A DNA stretch of 64,000 bases from Vesta saturnalis (Eukaryota > Arthropoda > Insecta > Coleoptera > Lampyridae), in the NCBI GenBank assembly GCA_036346205.1, contig JARFJB010000400.1, positions 1,399,001-1,463,000 of the forward strand, written 5' to 3'. Every line of letters starts with the position of its first letter. Position 1 is the stretch's first letter. The notes under the pieces are model-generated. The model saw only the letters and a list, made by a program, of their open reading frames with translations, was not told where the DNA came from and did no database searches. The position numbers and the translations under genes are program-made. This document shows positions 23,698 to 35,570 of this stretch, piece after piece.

Positions 23698-26034
23698 CAG
23701 GATTTCCCAAATTCGAGGGCAAGCATGGGGATCTCACTAACTCGAATGGATTTGGCTTTATGCTCAAAAAACTAAAAATTTCAATTTTCGTTTTTCGCGT
23801 TTGGCCACCTTATTATTAGGAATTTTCAAAATTCGATTAAACATTATTAAGGCACCTTTTTATGCACAATACTAATATGGTATTAAAAATATTATGTTTA
23901 CGTTTCGTTTATTGTGAACCATCATCAGGTTTATTTTTTCTTATGGGGGTTAAGATATATTTTTATGTCGTTGGATGGAGAATGTTATGCTGATTTTAGC
24001 AATATATAACACTTTATGGTTTGATCGACTGCGAACTAAAATAATGAGAAAAATACGAAGAACAAGATTCCGCCTTCTTGGATCCAGCAAGGAATAATTA
24101 CAGCAGTTCTACTTATTTAATTTGTTAAACTCGTTAGAACATCCAAAAAAATATAAAAACATTTAAACAATTTAAAAAAATACATTAACAAATAACTCAA
24201 ACAAGTATGTCTATGTAACACGGTCATAATAGCGACAACGCAAATTTATCGATAGGTAACAACAAAATAATTACAGACAAACAAATAAAAATTATTATAA
24301 TAAATGTTCGAACAAGTTTCCTCCTTCTTGAATACAGTAACGAATTCTTCTTCTACAATTGTTTACGCTTCTTTGAATGGTTCGCCTGGGAATTTGACGA
24401 AGTTCATTAACAACCCTTTTCTGGAGTTCTTTTATATTTTGCGGTGGCGTCTTATAAATCATATTTTTTAAATAGCCCCAGAGGAAGTAATCTAAAGGGG
24501 TTAAATCTGGACTTCTTGCTGGCCACCTAAGTGGTCCCCTATTTCCCATCCATTTATCAGGAAATTCGCCGTTAAGATATTCACTTATTATCGCATTATG
24601 AGGAGGAGCTCCGTCCATTTGCCACCAGACAGTCCATCTTTCGTTTAGCGGAACATCATCCAAGAGGTCTGATATTTCGTGTGTTTGAAATGCGAGGTAG
24701 CGTTGAGACGTTAGGATACCTTCGTAAATAATTGGCCCAAGGAGCCTATCCTTCCAGATTCCAACCCACACATTAAAGGACCGGTGGCCTTGTCCTCGCA
24801 TTTGCCTGTTAATTCGTGGATTTTCAACGGGCCAGTAGTGCTCGTTATTACGATTAAACATTCCATTAGTGGAAAAATTGCACTCATCCGTCCAAATTAT
24901 TTGATTGAGAAAGTTGCGATTTTCCAGCATTTTGGTATTAAGTTGGTTACAAAAATCCAACCGTCTCCTATCGTCCCCAGGCCGAAGAGTTTGATTAACG
25001 TGTAACTTAAATGGTTTATAACGGTGTTGCTTTAACACTCGCCAAACTGTCGTTTTTGGCACTTCAATAGTTTGCTCTATTTCTCTGGTAGATGTTGAAG
25101 GATTTTCTTGAACCTAAGATGGATAACATAAAGTCATAACTCTCCAAAAAATGTCTGCTGAAATTAGCAGTGAAGTGAGTGGAAATTTTATAATTAGTAT
25201 AATACTAACAAATAGTACCTGATGTAATATTTCTTCTTCGGCATCTCTGTCTAGTCTGCTACCATATGCATTTCGAGGTTTCAGAAAACATCCAAATTCT
25301 CGCAAATTTTGGTCTAATTTTAAAAATATCTCTGGTTTGGTTGCTGCCTCTCCGGATATTCCTCTAAATATCTTTGTTCTGCTCTGACTATTTCTATTGC
25401 AGCTATAAAATATCCTTATCATGTCTCGTTTTTCTGAATTTGAAAACATTCTAAAGAAACTTGCAAATTTTAAAGCACTAACACGAAGGATCTTGCAGTT
25501 ATTACCCTTTTTACAATTAGAAAATGACATGGCAAAAGCCAACTCCTGAGTTTTGTTTGATTCATGGGTCGTGATAATGTAATATTTAGTTTTTAATTTA
25601 AGAGTATTTTAGTTCGCAGTCGATCAAACCATAAAGTGTTATATATTGCTAAAATCAGCATAACATTCTCCATCCAACGACATAAAAATATATCTTAACC
25701 CCTATAAGAAAAAATAAACCTGATGATGGTTCAGAATAAACGAAACGTCACATAATATTTTTAATACCGTATTAGTATTGTGCGTAAAAAGGTGCCTTAA
25801 TAATGTTTAATCGAATTTTGAAAATTCCTAATAATAAGGTGGCCAAACGCGAAAAACGAAAATCGAAATATTTAGTTTTTTGAGCATAAAACCAAATCCA
25901 TTCGAGTTACCTCAAATTTCTTTTCAGATTATTACTCGGCATCGAATTTAGCAAAAGTGCTGAATTTAAACCTATATTCTATCTCTTATAATAAGCGAGA
26001 TCCCCATGCTTGCCTTCGAATTTGGGACAGCTTG
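23698..26034 (-). mobile_element. Long-inverted-repeat Tc1/mariner-like element M1
   Basis: The left end CAGGATTTCCCAAATTCG (23698 on) and the right end CGAATTTGGGACAGCTTG (to 26034) are inverted. The similarity continues for roughly 350 bp on each side (CGCGTTTGGCCACCTTATTA; GTCGTTGGATGGAGAATG; AACACTTTATGGTTTGATCG and their complements). A TA lies at 23696-23697 and at 26035-26036. The TA on the right is also the left target site of the next element. It encodes a two-exon transposase on the minus strand. Confidence 0.85.
24295..25449 (-). CDS. Mariner-like (DDE_3) transposase of M1, one intron, nearly intact
   Basis: Exon 1 (25449-25219) ends AEEEILHQ. A 105-bp intron (25218-25114, GT...AG) follows, and exon 2 (25113-24295) runs from VQENPSTSTREIE to LFEHLL, about 349 residues in all. 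Exon 1 starts MFSNSEKRDMIRIFY, the usual DUF4817-like helix-turn-helix start; an in-frame upstream Met at 25542 is less family-like. Catalytic motifs in exon 2 are IIWTDECNFS, WWQMDGAPPHNA and RSPDLTPLDYFLWG. By my count 40 residues lie between the second Asp and the Asp of PLDYF, so a DDD rather than DDE type. Residues 22-40 or so look out of register with the family: the next frame there reads EQRYLEEYPERQQPNQRYF, so two small indels seem to compensate. It may be recently active or recently dead. Confidence 0.85.
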
Positions 26035-26036
26035 TA

Positions 26037-28305
26037 CAGGGTGGTTTTTTTCGATATTATAGGCTATAGGCTAAACGGTAAGAGATACAAAAAAACTAAG
26101 ATACGTGTCCCGTTCTCTTTTTTAGTGTTTAGTTTAATTGCGCAATCGGATCTACGCTAACTAAATTGGTTTCGAAGATACAGAGTGATTCTCAAAATCT
26201 GCCGGTTTTTATTATCTCTTATGACTCGTTTATTTATGGAGATAAAAAAAAGCTTTGGATACGAAAGTTTTATGACTTTTTACGTTGAATCCAGTTGCGT
26301 TCTTAAAAAAATATAGATGTTTGATTTTTTGAGATATTATCAAAAGTAGCATTTTTTTAAATGGGACACCCTGTATCTGATAATCTCAAAAAATTGCATT
26401 TTTTCTTGAGATTGCAACAATATATAACACTTAATATTTTGCATTGTCCTAAATAGCTAAAATACTTAAAAAAACATTTTTTTTTAGTTGGCCATGGATT
26501 TAATCAATTCTTTATTTTATAATAGGCATAATAAAATTGCAGATAATAACAATAATAAAACATTAATAAACTAAAACAACAACTACAAAAAACAAGAAAA
26601 GATTTATAACAACTCAACAGTACTTATTTCAAATACTTATATACATATAGCAATTAGCATAGGTGGTTAATCACAAAAGGTGCTCAAATTGTCTTCCATT
26701 CTGCTCGATGCATTTTTGGGGTCTGCTTGTAACTGAACGAGTGGCGTTATAGATTTGTATATTTGGCACTCTTCCAATGCAATTAATAAAATTTGCTCTG
26801 AGTTCTTCTACAGTATTACTTCGGGTTTTATAGACTTCATTTTTGATAGATCCCCAAAAATAAAAGTCGAGTGGCGTCAGGTCGAGGGAACGCGGAGGCC
26901 ATCTGTTTGGTCCATATGTACCAAGCCAATTTTCGCCAAAATTGACATTTAGTAAGTCCCTTACCATGTGGCTATTATGTGCTGGAGCACCGTCTTCTTG
27001 TAAATAAACATTATTTATTGCAGCTAATGGCATGTTATCCAACTCCATTATTACACATTCTTCCAAAATTTGGATGTATTCTTGAGCATTCAAATTTTCA
27101 TTAAAAATTCTGTAGTTAAGGACTCTGTTTTGATATAGCGCCACCCATACATGGAACCCAAACCGTCCTTGTTGTATCCTGGCGACCGTCTGATGAGGAT
27201 TTATGTTTGACCAATATCGATTATTATGTCGATTAAAAATTCCTTCGCTAGATATAAAAGCCCGGTCAGTCCATATTATATTTTGAAAAAAATTGGGCTT
27301 CCGATTAATCTGCTGCGAATACTAATGACAAAATGTTAAACGCCGCTCTTCATCTCCAGAATGTAAGTTATGAACCTTTCTTATTTTATATGGTTTATAC
27401 TTATGCTTTCTTAACGTTTTTAAAACTTTAGATTTACTTGTGCCAATATCTTTCTCAATATTACGGCTAGATATCGTCGGATCAGCAGCAACACAAGCTA
27501 ATGTTTTTATTTCATCTCTTTCTCTATTTGCCTTATTGTAAACTTGGTTTTCCAAATGATCCATACTCACTTAAATTGTGATATAATCTTTCAAATATTT
27601 GTTGTTCTGGCTGTCGTCGTTCCGAATAACGCTCAAAACATAAGTCTAGAGCTGCGTCTTTATTTTTATTACTCTCAATGTAGCACTCAAGCATATTTAG
27701 TTTTTCATAATTTTGAAAATTATTCATTTTAATCACCTTGTTTAAAAAATATAATCGGAAACGAAATAAGAATACCAATACATAATTGTTATGTATTTTA
27801 TGACATGTAAACAAACGAAAACAATTGCTTAAAACATTCAATTAATGGCCAACTAAAAAAAATGTTTTTTTAGTATTTTAGCTATTTAGGACAATGCAAA
27901 ATATTAAGTGTTATATATTGTTGCAATCTCAAGAAAAAATGCAATTTTTTGAGATTATCAGATACAGGGTGTCCCATTTAAGAAAATGCTACTTTTGATA
28001 ATATCTCAAAAAATCAAACATCTATATTTTTTTTAAGAACGCCACTGGATTCAACGTAAAAAGTTATAAAACATTCGTATCCAAAGCTTTTTTTTATCTC
28101 CATAAATAACCGAGTCATAAGAGATATTAAAAACCGGCAGATTTTGAGAATCACTCTGTATCTTTGAAACCAACTTAGTTAGCGTAGATCCGATTGCGCC
28201 ATTAAACTAAACACTAAAAAAGGGAACGGGACACGCACCTTAGTTTTTTTGTATCTCTTACCGTTTAGCCTATACCCTATAATATTAACGAAAAAAACCA
28301 CCCTG
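26037..28305 (-). mobile_element. Long-inverted-repeat Tc1/mariner-like element M2
   Basis: The ends CAGGGTGGTTTTTTTCG and CGAAAAAAACCACCCTG begin inverted repeats of about 455 bp (26037-26490 and 27846-28305). The arms share blocks such as AAACGGTAAGAGATAC, AGATACAGAGTGATTCTC, GGGACACCCTGTATCTGA and AGTTGGCCAT. A TA flanks both sides (26035-26036 and 28306-28307). The left TA is shared with M1. The transposase pseudogene lies between the arms on the minus strand. Confidence 0.9.
26671..27727 (-). pseudogene. Mariner-like transposase of M2, one frameshift and one stop
   Basis: It starts MNNFQNYEKLNMLECYIE with the segment CFERYSERRQPEQQIFERL, which matches the helix-turn-helix region of M1 in the undamaged frame. 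A one-base shift near 27560 (GKPSLQ to YNKANRERDE) breaks it. A TAG follows FCH at 27322. The rest reads on in frame through IIWTDRAFISSEG (Glu after Asp lost), FGFHVWVALYQNRV, VYLQEDGAPAHNS and RSLDLTPLDFYFWGS, ending RQFEHLL. No intron is seen at the place where M1 has one. It is related to M1 but clearly a different family. Confidence 0.85.
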
Positions 28306-28565
28306 TACATAAATGACATCATTTTTACAACGTTACGTATAATCGCGAACAGAAATTCGAGATAGGCAACACATAATACTTCTGTGTAATTATATTGCCG
28401 TTGTTTACCACCAAGACACTTACCAAGTATAAAAGCAGTCCTACAGAGTCACGAAAATATATTTAAATGTTACTCTAATGCTGCTCGGTATCACGAGTGA
28501 TGCCCGTGGCCTAGTTTGAATAAGGTAATGGGTTCACCGGTGATGCCCATGGCAGCCAATGTATT

Positions 28566-29113
28566 GTAAAACGCGGAAGTATAATTCGTGTTACTATCAG
28601 TAGATTATTAGTAAACAAAAATAATGGCTGGCAGTTTATAATTTTCGATAGGATTTAATGTGTAGTAGGTACGTACTTCATTGTTCATTTCAGTGTTAGT
28701 TTAAAGAATATTTTATTACTTTAAATCCTTAAATGCGTCAAATATTTTCTATTTTGGGAAAACGAATTGTAAAACTTCCCCAGGAATTATTTACCTACTG
28801 TAAATATTATTGTTGCTGTATCTTATGAATTTATGATAAAAAATATCGTCTGTTTACGCTTCTCACAAATATTGATATTTGCATTAAGCATGCGCTAGCT
28901 GCTCACTGAATGTAAAACATATCATCACCACTTCAGTGTTAATTCTTTTAAAAATAGAAAACTTATCAGTTGTATTCATTTAATGTATAATTGTTTTCAA
29001 TCAAATTGCAATAAAGCTATCCATTCTTAAATTTATCGGTATAAATGTACGTTGTTCTACTTTTGTTCTAATACTAAATTGTGAAGAATTTAAACTAATT
29101 ACAGTTAATAAAA
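28566..29113 (+). other. Upstream region of the fucosidase gene
   Basis: AT-rich DNA between the piggyBac right end and the fucosidase start. I see no sure TATA box, repeat or extra exon. The 5' untranslated region and promoter of the fucosidase should lie here. Confidence 0.4.
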
Positions 29114-30914
29114 ATGGTAGGCGTTATTTATTTTGTAATATCAGTTTACATCATTAAATGCGCTGCTCAAGTAAGATATGATCCTAAATGGGAAAGTTTA
29201 GACAAAAGACCTCTTCCTCAATGGTATGATGATGCTAAAATTGGTATTTTTGTACATTGGGGTGTGTATTCAGTGCCAGGTTTTGGTTCCGAATGGTTTT
29301 GGAAAGAATGGAAGGGTAAGAGCCATAATGTACTAAAATATGTGGTTATTGGATATTAATAATTATTAGACGGAAACCAGGACATCGTATCGTTTATGAG
29401 CGAAAATTATCCCCCAAAGTTTACATATCAAGATTTTGCAAACCAGTTTAACGCACAACTTTTTAATCCCAACGAGTGGGCAACATTATTTGAAAAATCT
29501 GGTGCCAGGTAATGTTTTTAATTAACTAAACATAAATTACTTAATTTAAGTAAAAAACAAATCTAGTTTTTACATTCCCCAATATCAAAATTGATAGAAA
29601 AACGTTTCAAAAATTAGATTTTCTTATAATAACCAGTTGAAGTGATTAAACAGTAATAAACACTTTACTTATAGATATGTAGTTCTTACCAGTAAACATC
29701 ATGAAGGCTATACCTTGTGGCCCTCTGAGTATTCATTTAGCTGGAATGCTAAAGATGTAGGTCCAAACAGAGACCTATTAGGTATTTTTTAGAAATTAAA
29801 ATACAAAACCTAACAAATTATAACTAATTTCAGGTGAACTTGCAAAGGCAATTCGTACAACATCTTTAAAATTCGGTGTATATCATTCCTTATACGAATG
29901 GTTCAATCCCCTATATCTCTCTGATAAGAAATCAAATTTTACGAAGAATAATTTTATGGTGCACAAAATTATCCCTGAAATGGTTGAGTTAGTACAAAAT
30001 TATCAACCAGAAATAATATGGTCGGATGGTGATTGGGAGGCTAATGATACTTATTGGAAATCTACAGAATTTTTGGCCTGGTTGTATAATGAAAGTCCTG
30101 TCAAGGATACTGTTGTCGTTAATGATAGATGGGGAATTGGGATTACATGTCATCATGGAGATTTTTATACTTGTAAAGATGGATACAATCCTGGTATAAA
30201 CTTTTTGGTTTTTGAAGTTTTATGAACAGCACTATGTTTAAGGTCTTCTGCAGAAGCACAAATGGGAAAATTGTATGACCATGGATAAAGGATCATGGGG
30301 TTATAGAAGGAATGTAAATTACTATGATTTTCATACAGTTAAGGAAATTATTCAAATTTTAGCTGAAACTGTTAGTTGTGGCGGTAAGTGAGGTGCAGGT
30401 GTTTTACATACTAACTAAAGAGTAACAATTTAGGTAATCTCTTAATGAATGTGGGGCCTACAAGTGATGGAAGAATAGATCCAATCTTCCAAGATAGGTT
30501 AATAAACTTAGGAAATTGGTTATCCGTAAACGGTCCTGCAATCTATAATAGTCGACCATGGACATTTCAAAAAGATACACTTAACCCAGTTTGGTACACA
30601 ACCTCCAATTCTTTAGTATTTGCCATTGTGCTGGACTGGCCGGCAAATAACTCTTTAGCATTGGCTTCCGTAGCAAGTATTTTCAAAACTAATGTAACAA
30701 AAGTTAGCTTATTAGGAAATTCTGAGCATTTACAGGTAACATTCTTTATTTTCCCAATATATCAATAATTACATATTTGTTTCAGTGGGACTTCTTTAAT
30801 AATGGAGTACGTATATACTTTCCGGATAAAGCTACTGTTAAATGTGATTGGTCATGGACGTTACAAATACAAAATGATGCGACTAACGATATTAATGATA
30901 ACTATTTTAACTAA
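29114..30914 (+). CDS. Alpha-L-fucosidase, GH29, seven exons, complete
   Basis: A glycosidase that releases alpha-L-fucose from glycans, probably secreted or lysosomal. The exons are 29114-29315, 29370-29508, 29675-29781, 29834-30193, 30243-30383, 30434-30735 and 30786-30914; all introns are short and GT...AG, and the exons sum to 1380 nt (459 residues plus TAA). Residues 1-18 form a hydrophobic signal peptide ending KCAA. GH29 marks in order are KIGIFVHWGVYSVP (about 43-56), FTYQDFANQF, VVLTSKHHEGYTLWPS, KFGVYHSLYEWFNP, IIWSDGDWEANDTYW with the expected nucleophile Asp214, VNDRWG, QKHKWENCMTMDKGSWGY and NLLMNVGPTSDG. Family length is usually 440-480. No frameshift or stop was found. Splice sites were chosen by frame and family match; acceptor AG at 30241-30242 is needed to keep QKHKWEN in frame. 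Polyadenylation signals AATAAA occur near 31070. Confidence 0.95.
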
Positions 30915-33900
30915 TGTATTCGTTTAGCTCTTGTAAAATTTTATATTTTAATTAACGGGCGGAGGCATGTGAAATTACCTATTTTATAAATAACAAACTT
31001 TAAAAACATTTTAAACCAAATTAATTGTCCTGTGTTAGTGAACCCTCTTTTATAAAGGGGTATTATAAAATAAATTTTTATATTTTTGACCACAGTGCTC
31101 TGTCGGGAGATGGGTGAGTTCTTTTCTTTAAATACAGTTTTACAACACAATCAAACTAAACAGGCATTTATTCGGAATGAATAATGGTGTAATAACACAA
31201 TACCAGTTTGACAAAATAAAAGAAAAATGTAATTCAAACTTAAATAAAATATGCAATTTAAAATAAATGAAAAATAATACTGGACTTGACCTGGCCCGCG
31301 GTTAGGCAACTCTCCTGGCCTGGTGAACAGCGGGTTGAGTCTTCCTTCGAATGGTTGCTCTACCCTTGATTGATTAAATTTTATTTACCTTAAACAAAAT
31401 TATACAGATGTAGTCATAAAATAAAATAATTATCAAATTTCTTTTCAATGGATTGAATCTTTGTGAAAGTTTGTAATGTAAAATTAATTTTAAAGAATAT
31501 AAATTTTACGTTTATTTAAACAGGAAAATTAAAATGTTTTCGTAAAATGACAGGAACTAAATTTGTTTTGAAAATAGATAACGGAAAATGACCAGGAAAT
31601 AAAGTATGTTTCTGGTATATACAGGATGAATCTTAAATGTGTTTGTCGTATTTTGTACGGGAGTTTGATTATTCTGGTTAAAAAGAATGTTATACAAGAT
31701 AACTTGAGGCTTTCGCCTAAAGTTGCAAGGGTTTTCGCAGTACAGTTTTCACCGATAGCTTAAAGATGGAAAGTATTCGAATTGTGCTTCTTTCACTGAT
31801 AACTTGGGAAAGGATTGAGTCCGCTCTACGTTGGTTGACTAACGCGTCCAGAGAAGGTACAGAAACACACTGTTCTAGAACCTACGAATTTGATTGTGTG
31901 TGCCGTCTCCAAGGTTTGGCACCATGAGGCGGATGAACGTGTATTGGTTGCATATTTATAAGTTAGATTCAGGAGTTCTGGTTTATTCAGAAATAAATCA
32001 AATTTGGTTTCTCGAAAGAGAACAGAACGAATTTAAATTTGCGGTCGCTTATAGGACGGAGCAGGATGGAAGGAGAATATTTTTTCCAAATTGACGCGCA
32101 ACTGATGGATTTTGAACATATAGGAATACAATTGGGGGGGATGTACAGGATTTAATGGAGGAAAGTTAATTAGGATAAGTATCGGATCTTTGGATTTTTA
32201 GGATAAGTATCTGGATCTTTACACAATAATTTAAATTTTTGTGAATTGAGGATGGCGTTTCACTAACTTGGACACGGAGTTAGTTGGATCTGTGGTAATA
32301 CAAGTTTTTTCAGGGGGTGTTCCTCATACACAAATAGTAGCATGACCACTGCGCTTACACACACCATGTGCGGCTATTTAGGTGCATGCGCGGGGTAGTA
32401 TCTTCCCCCTCAAAACCCCAACTACATTCCTTCCGACCCTATCCTGACCGCACCCATCCTTAATCCCACCATACATACACACATAAGGTATATATGTATG
32501 CTGGGAATCCATTGCTGTGACTGAAGGAGTACGGAAAGCTCGAGCAGTTTTCCCTCTCCTTTGGAGAGGTAATGAAACACGTTGCTTTCCTTTCTTTTTT
32601 TACTCACTTAGACAATTGAAGAAATTTCGAAAGGTGATGGATAACTGTCATTACAAAACGGTTTTGAGTTGTACTGACAGAGTTGCTATAACTATACTAT
32701 TGGTGAGGGTGAGGTGTAGAAAATATCACAAATGTTCTGCTTGTAAATTATTTATGATGGCATATTTTTTAAACCGTTTCCCCAACATTTGTGACCCCTT
32801 AACAAAAAAGAAAAGAGGGTCCAAATGCGAAAATAAGGACCGACGTAAACGAGAGCTCTGTTGCGTCTTCTGGACTTTGTCAGGTGGCTTAGACTTATTT
32901 TTTATTTCTATGCAACATTACGTAACCAAATATACTGAAGGGTGGATATCACAAGAGTTGAGCACGTTTGTCCTTTATATCTTTTATAAGTTATTTTTAC
33001 TGTGTATTAAAAGTAGATGGGGCCACATTAAACTTTTTGACCCGGGACCCTCCCTGGTCTGCTTTCGATCAATTTTAAATCTTTTTGTTTTTCGTCTTAG
33101 GATAAACCTAAATATACATGTGTAATAATATATGTACTAAGTAATCCGTCTCACCTTAGATCGATAGCAATCGCGGAAATGAAAATTGTCATCTAACAAT
33201 TAGGTTAACATAGTGTGCATTATTAATTATTGTTATGCAACCAAATGTGCAATAATATACGAGTGGTAACAAATCTGCAAGTCCTTAACTTTACGTTAAT
33301 CGTTCCTTTTTCTATATTCTATATGAGTGAACGTCCCGGTGAAGTTTAGCGAGCTGAAGCCTGCCATTTTGCTTGCTCTGTTTTTTTAGGTAAGGGGCAT
33401 GTATTTCTTAAGAGATTTTGATAATCGGAAAAATTCAACATAAGACATTAAATCCACAAAACTAATTGATACAGGAATTAGAAATAGGTGCCATGTTTGA
33501 GAATAAAGGATTAGAACTATCAACTGGAATGGAACACAAAGATCTCTCGTTTTTTTAGTGAGGGCGGCAATCTTATAGCATTGTATTTATATTTTATTTT
33601 AACAATTTTTGATTAACAATGCGCCGTGTTGCAAGCACAGATCAAATAAAGGGTTGCCCCTAACTCAATCTTTGTGGTACAGCATCGTGTAGCGGGTGGT
33701 AATAGCGGAACACTCAATGATTGAACAGAATGTTAACATTAACTAGAAAACATAGTATAAATTCACAAGAATATAACCATAAAAACATTATAAAAACTGA
33801 TGAAAAACATTAACCTATTAAAATTAACAATAAAGAAACGGAACGGAAGATTTTACTTTGGGCAGCCTCTCGTGTGGGAAGACGGGCGGTTACGGTTAAC

Positions 33901-35089
33901 CGGTCCAGGGTAGGTTGCTAGAAAAATGCGCTCAATGCCGTGGAGGATGTCTTAATAAACCACTGGTTAACCTTAATTCGGAATACGTCACAAGGAATTT
34001 TATACAAAACTTTCTACATACTGTAAATAGATGCCAGCACATGGTTTATTTCTCCCTTAATATTTTTAAAAGCGATTCTTATTGCGTCATTTCTTTGTAT
34101 TTTTTAAAACAGAAAAAATGTTGACCTTATACTGTTTAAATTTTACTAAGTCAAGAAACCTATTTAGAAAATAGAATCCATACTATTCTTATATTTACGT
34201 ATAATATATATTAACTATTAACATTATCGCGTTTAAGGGGGTTTTATACTTAATTAGGCCGCTTCATTCAAATAAGTTTAGTTTCAACTTATAATGAGAT
34301 TTAGGTCGATTGTTGGGTACGACTTCTGTGGTCTTAACAAAAAATGGTTTTTATTAGAAAAATGGTGTACGTGAGGACGTAAATGGGGGTTTTCCTCAAT
34401 AAATAATTAAGATTGATATATTGGAAAATACGCATAGGGCGGGATCTATACAATTACTGGGAGATTTAAAGAATTAATTACAAATTCTGAAACACTTTAA
34501 AATGTTAATCGACCGCTGGTCTTTCACAAAGGCAAATAGGTCAATTTATTTTAGTAAAATTAAATACTAACCGGACTGATAAGTGTTTAAACCTTTAAGA
34601 AACTGGATAATTATTTTAAGTAAATATCCAAGATTTAGTACTGGACTGGGACTGGGGGTTAAAATAAAACTGAACTTTATTTGGATTTTATGATTGGTCA
34701 TACATAGAGTGATATAGACCTGTGTCTGGTTTTTTAATACAACACCTTTAATGTTTATAGCGGTGTGTTCATGTAATGTCTATCTATAAATAGCAAGCCA
34801 AACGGATCAAGGCGACTGCCGGTTTCTCCTAAAAACGCTTTGGATATGTAAACAAGGAAAACTTACTTTCTATATCTAAGCTCTATTCGATCACTAAGCC
34901 TTCTCGGCAACTTTCTTCATCAAGTAAGTTAGCAAATGTTCAACCTGTTCCCAAAAAGCGACAAGACCGATCCCTCTAACTGGATTGGCCATTTCAATCA
35001 AGAAAGACATTCAATGTATCCTTGAATGGAGAAGTAATAATCCACTAAAATTTAATACTTACAATACTCAGTGTTGGCCCAGATCCTAA
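30915..35089. other. Gene-poor stretch after the fucosidase
   Basis: It holds the fucosidase 3' region, then DNA without a recognisable gene. A 202-codon open frame lies at 32517-33125 (+); it has no motif I recognise and odd composition, so I do not call it a gene. A small tandem repeat of AGGATAAGTATC...GGATCTTT lies at 32174-32222. Several moderately GC-rich patches (31300-31340, 31840-31930, 32310-32460, 33840-33920) may be old transposon debris of unknown kind. Confidence 0.5.
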
Positions 35090-35570
35090 GTTTTCAGACT
35101 CTGTTACTTTGTTAAAAGGTCTAAATTTGACCTCGTTTAGAATATAATTTCACCTCTCGTTTGGTGCTCCCCAATACGCTCTCAATATCGTTGACCGTAT
35201 TCAAAGAAAAGCAATTAGGTTCATAAATGACCTGTCTAAGTTTTCACATACAGTCCCTTGAGCATAGAAGAATCGTTTGAAATCTTTCTTTAGGTATTAC
35301 AATGGTGAGTGTGCCGGTGAGTTATATTCTTTGACACCATCTTGGGCTACTTTTGGTAGGGATAATCGGTTCGCTCAGTGCATCACCAATACGCAGTACA
35401 TATTTGAACCAGTCGTATCAAACGGGCGCAATCTACATTGATCCACATGGCTTCTAAACTGTGGAATAATCTTCTTAGTTCTTGTTTTCCTCCCTTATGA
35501 TATCAAGAATTTAAGGTGGCAATTCCATAACCAATAACGCTTTAAATATTTCAATAACAATTACAGCTGT
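35090..35570 (+). pseudogene. Jockey/CR1-like reverse transcriptase 3' end, decayed
   Basis: The plus strand shows the C-terminal end of a non-LTR reverse transcriptase in shifting frames. GAPQYALNIVDRIQRKAIRF and FINDL come first, then, after stops, RYYNGECAGELYSLTPSW, RDNRFAQCITNTQYIFEPV and, frame-shifted, SKLWNNLLSSCFP with YDIKNLR. This is the usual order of the Jockey-like C-terminus (VWGA, IQ.KAIR, FYRYYNG, F.PR.S.LWN.LP..FP). It is a 5'-truncated dead copy. Confidence 0.75.

Larger units (their letters stand above)
21383..28565 (-). mobile_element. Second piggyBac element, split by two mariner-like insertions
   Basis: The left end CACATTGGCTGCCACC follows TTAA (21379-21382). The right end reads CCCATGGCAGCCAATG followed by TATTGTAA, a slightly decayed mate. 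Palindromic ATCACCGGTGAT-like sub-terminal motifs occur near 21530, 21590 and 28535. The transposase remnants are at 23424-21615 on the minus strand. Positions 23698-28305 are two inserted elements; without them the piggyBac is about 2.6 kb, normal for the family. Confidence 0.75.

Noticed and set aside
31290..31370. Possible tRNA or SINE in a GC-rich patch
   Set aside because: No cloverleaf could be drawn and no B box was found.
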